Below, piece by piece: positions 30,209 to 31,524 of a DNA stretch of 31,524 nt. The stretch's first letter is position 1. Each line of letters opens with the position of its first letter. The position numbers and the translations under genes were made by a program. The stretch is from CAYRKT01 sp964425005 (lineage in GTDB: Bacteria > Synergistota > Synergistia > CAYRKT01), in the NCBI GenBank assembly GCA_964425005.1, contig CAYRKT010000013.1, positions 1 through 31,524 on the forward strand. The letters are read 5' to 3'. The notes beneath the pieces are model-generated. The model did no database searches, was not told the DNA's origin, and worked only from the letters and a program-made list of their open reading frames with translations.

Positions 30209-31494
30209 TGAGGGCCTTCGTCCTATCCCTGGGTTGCTCCAAGAACGAGGTGGACAGCGAGAGGATCGCCTTCGTGCTGGAGAGGGCGGGTTTCGAGCTC
30301 TCCCCGAGGCCCGAGGGCTGTGACCTGGTGGTGATAAACACCTGCGCCTTCGTGGAGGAGGCGGTCAAGGAGGCGGTCGAGAGCGTCCTGGACGTGGAGG
30401 AGATGAAGGAGAGGGGGGAGGTGGGCTCCTTCTGGGTGGTGGGGTGTATGGTCTCCCGCTACGGCAGAGGGGCGCTGCAGGAGGAGCTTCCCCTCTGCGA
30501 CGGCCTCTTCGGGGTGGACCCCTGGGAGGAGGTGGCGCTCCGCCTCGGGGTGGATCCTGTCCCCGGCAGGAGGCCCCTTCCCGGCAAGCCCGTCTGGACC
30601 AGGTATCTGAAGGTCTCCGAGGGGTGCAGCAACCGCTGCAGCTACTGCACCATCCCCTCCATCAGGGGGCCCATGAGGAGCAGGGGCCTCGAGGAGATAA
30701 GGTCCGAGTTCTCCTCCCTCGTGGAGGAGGGGGCCAGGGAGGTCTGCCTGGTGGCCCAGGACCTGGCCTCCTGGGGGTCGGACCTGTACGGCGAGCCCTC
30801 CCTTTCCAGGCTGCTCCTCGCGCTGGACGAGCTCTGCCCGTCCGGCGTCAGGCTCAGGCTCCTCTACCTCCATCCGGCGAGGCTGGACGAGCCCCTCGCC
30901 GAGTTGATCCTCTCCCTTCGATCCGTCCAGAGGTACCTGGACGTGCCCGTCCAGCACTCCAGCCCCAGGATCCTCGAGGCGATGGGGAGGAGGGTCACCA
31001 GGGAGGGGATGCTCAGGCTCTTCGGCCTGCTGAGGGGGGCGGACCCGGACTTCGCCCTCCGGACGACCGTGATGGTGGGCTTCCCGGGCGAGACCGAGGA
31101 GGACCTGGAGGACCTGCTGGATTTCCTCGAGGAGGTGCGCTTCGACAGGCTCGGCGCCTTCGCCTTCAGTCCCGAGGAGGGGACTGCCGCCTCCCTCATG
31201 GAGGGGCAGGTCCCCGAGGAGGAGAAGGAGCTTAGGCTTTCGAGGGTCATGTCGCTCCAGGAGGGGATATCGAGGGAGAGGAACGAGCGCTTCGTGGGGA
31301 GGTCGCTGGAGGTTTTGCTGGAGGGAAGGGAGGGGCGCTTCCTGGTGGGTAGGAGCTTCAGGGAGGCCCCAGAGGTGGACGGGTTGGTGCTGGTGAGGAG
31401 GAGGAAGGGCCTCAGGCTGGGCGAGTGGGTCTCCGTGAGGGTGGAGGAGGCCCTGGAGCACGACCTGGTGGGATGGGCGGAGGGATCCCCTTGA
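30208..31494 (+). CDS. rimO: Ribosomal protein S12 methylthiotransferase RimO
   Basis: A 428-residue radical-SAM methylthiotransferase modifying an aspartate of ribosomal protein S12. N-terminal cluster motifs are SLGCSKNEVDSE, INTCAFVEEAVKEA and VVGCMVSRYG; the radical-SAM site is SEGCSNRCSYCTIPSIRGPM; DVPVQHSSPRILEAMGR and MVGFPGETEEDLEDLLDF follow, with a C-terminal TRAM region. SLGC.KN.VDSE and INTCAF distinguish it from MiaB. The ATG overlaps the rodZ stop by one base (TGATG). It is the second methylthiotransferase of the same operon. Confidence 0.95.
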   Translation: MRAFVLSLGCSKNEVDSERIAFVLERAGFELSPRPEGCDLVVINTCAFVEEAVKEAVESVLDVEEMKERGEVGSFWVVGCMVSRYGRGALQEELPLCDGLFGVDPWEEVALRLGVDPVPGRRPLPGKPVWTRYLKVSEGCSNRCSYCTIPSIRGPMRSRGLEEIRSEFSSLVEEGAREVCLVAQDLASWGSDLYGEPSLSRLLLALDELCPSGVRLRLLYLHPARLDEPLAELILSLRSVQRYLDVPVQHSSPRILEAMGRRVTREGMLRLFGLLRGADPDFALRTTVMVGFPGETEEDLEDLLDFLEEVRFDRLGAFAFSPEEGTAASLMEGQVPEEEKELRLSRVMSLQEGISRERNERFVGRSLEVLLEGREGRFLVGRSFREAPEVDGLVLVRRRKGLRLGEWVSVRVEEALEHDLVGWAEGSP

Positions 31495-31524
31495 GGCTGG
31501 ACGAGGCTCTGGCCACCCTCCTGG
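31491..31524 (+). CDS. Start of an unidentified gene running off the right edge
   Basis: TTG 31491 overlaps the rimO stop as TTGA, with GGAGGG about six bases upstream. Only 11 complete codons are present (LRLDEALATLL). An in-frame ATG at 31473 is also possible. Too little is present to name the product. Confidence 0.5.
   Translation, partial: MRLDEALATLL

Noticed and set aside
1..31524. CRISPR arrays, insertion sequences, phage genes, rRNA
   Set aside because: No direct-repeat arrays, transposase or integrase motifs, terminal inverted repeats or rRNA-like sequence were seen.

Overview
The window is a contig piece from a high-GC, diderm, probably thermophilic anaerobe. It is most likely a member of Synergistota, possibly Thermanaerovibrio-like; this is inferred from gene content and codon style, not from a marker search. 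The sequence shows very heavy AGG (Arg) and ATA (Ile) codon use, many TTG and GTG starts, strong Shine-Dalgarno sites and a periplasmic binding protein with a type I signal peptide. A run of 100 Ns at 14177-14276 marks a scaffold gap, so this is draft sequence.

Region 1 (2-12916, + strand) is one tightly packed ethanolamine-utilization (eut) bacterial microcompartment operon, entered at the 3' end of eutA. The order is eutA(end)-eutB-eutC-eutL-eutK-like-eutE-eutM1-eutT-pduL-eutJ-flavoprotein-eutN-pduS-pduT-eutQN-like-eutM2-eutH-eutP. EutH imports ethanolamine, EutBC (reactivated by EutA, cofactor made by EutT) splits it to acetaldehyde and ammonia, EutE makes acetyl-CoA and PduL makes acetyl-phosphate. 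Six shell proteins (EutL, EutK-like, two EutM, EutN, PduT-like) enclose this chemistry. The unusual part is a redox/cobalamin branch: a PduS-like flavin/Fe-S cobalamin reductase, a PduT-like shell protein with a cluster-ligating Cys38, and an HFCD-type flavoprotein with its own encapsulation-type helix. A small module shared with the N-termini of EutT and EutQ occurs three times. EutG, EutS, EutVW and a cupin EutQ are not in the window. The operon ends at a perfect 15-bp hairpin.

Region 2 (12979-15043, - strand) is a methyl-accepting chemotaxis protein convergent with the eut operon. It is interrupted by the assembly gap and by a one-base frameshift near 14790.

Region 3 (15185-20495, +) is the housekeeping run ispA-dxs-nadK-recN. 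It is followed by an orphan amino-acid-type periplasmic binding protein (20540-21289), which ends at a perfect 19-bp palindromic terminator. Facing it on the - strand is a three-gene transport/hydrolysis operon: DUF3311-like membrane protein, sodium:solute symporter and M20 amidohydrolase (24230 down to 21351). A coiled-coil protein of unknown function follows (24974-24444, -).

Region 4 (25115-31524, +) starts with tRNA-Ser(CGA). A ferritin-like/VIT1 membrane protein, miaB, a kinase-less PASTA protein, rpe, rodZ and rimO then overlap or abut in a translation/cell-envelope operon that runs off the right edge.
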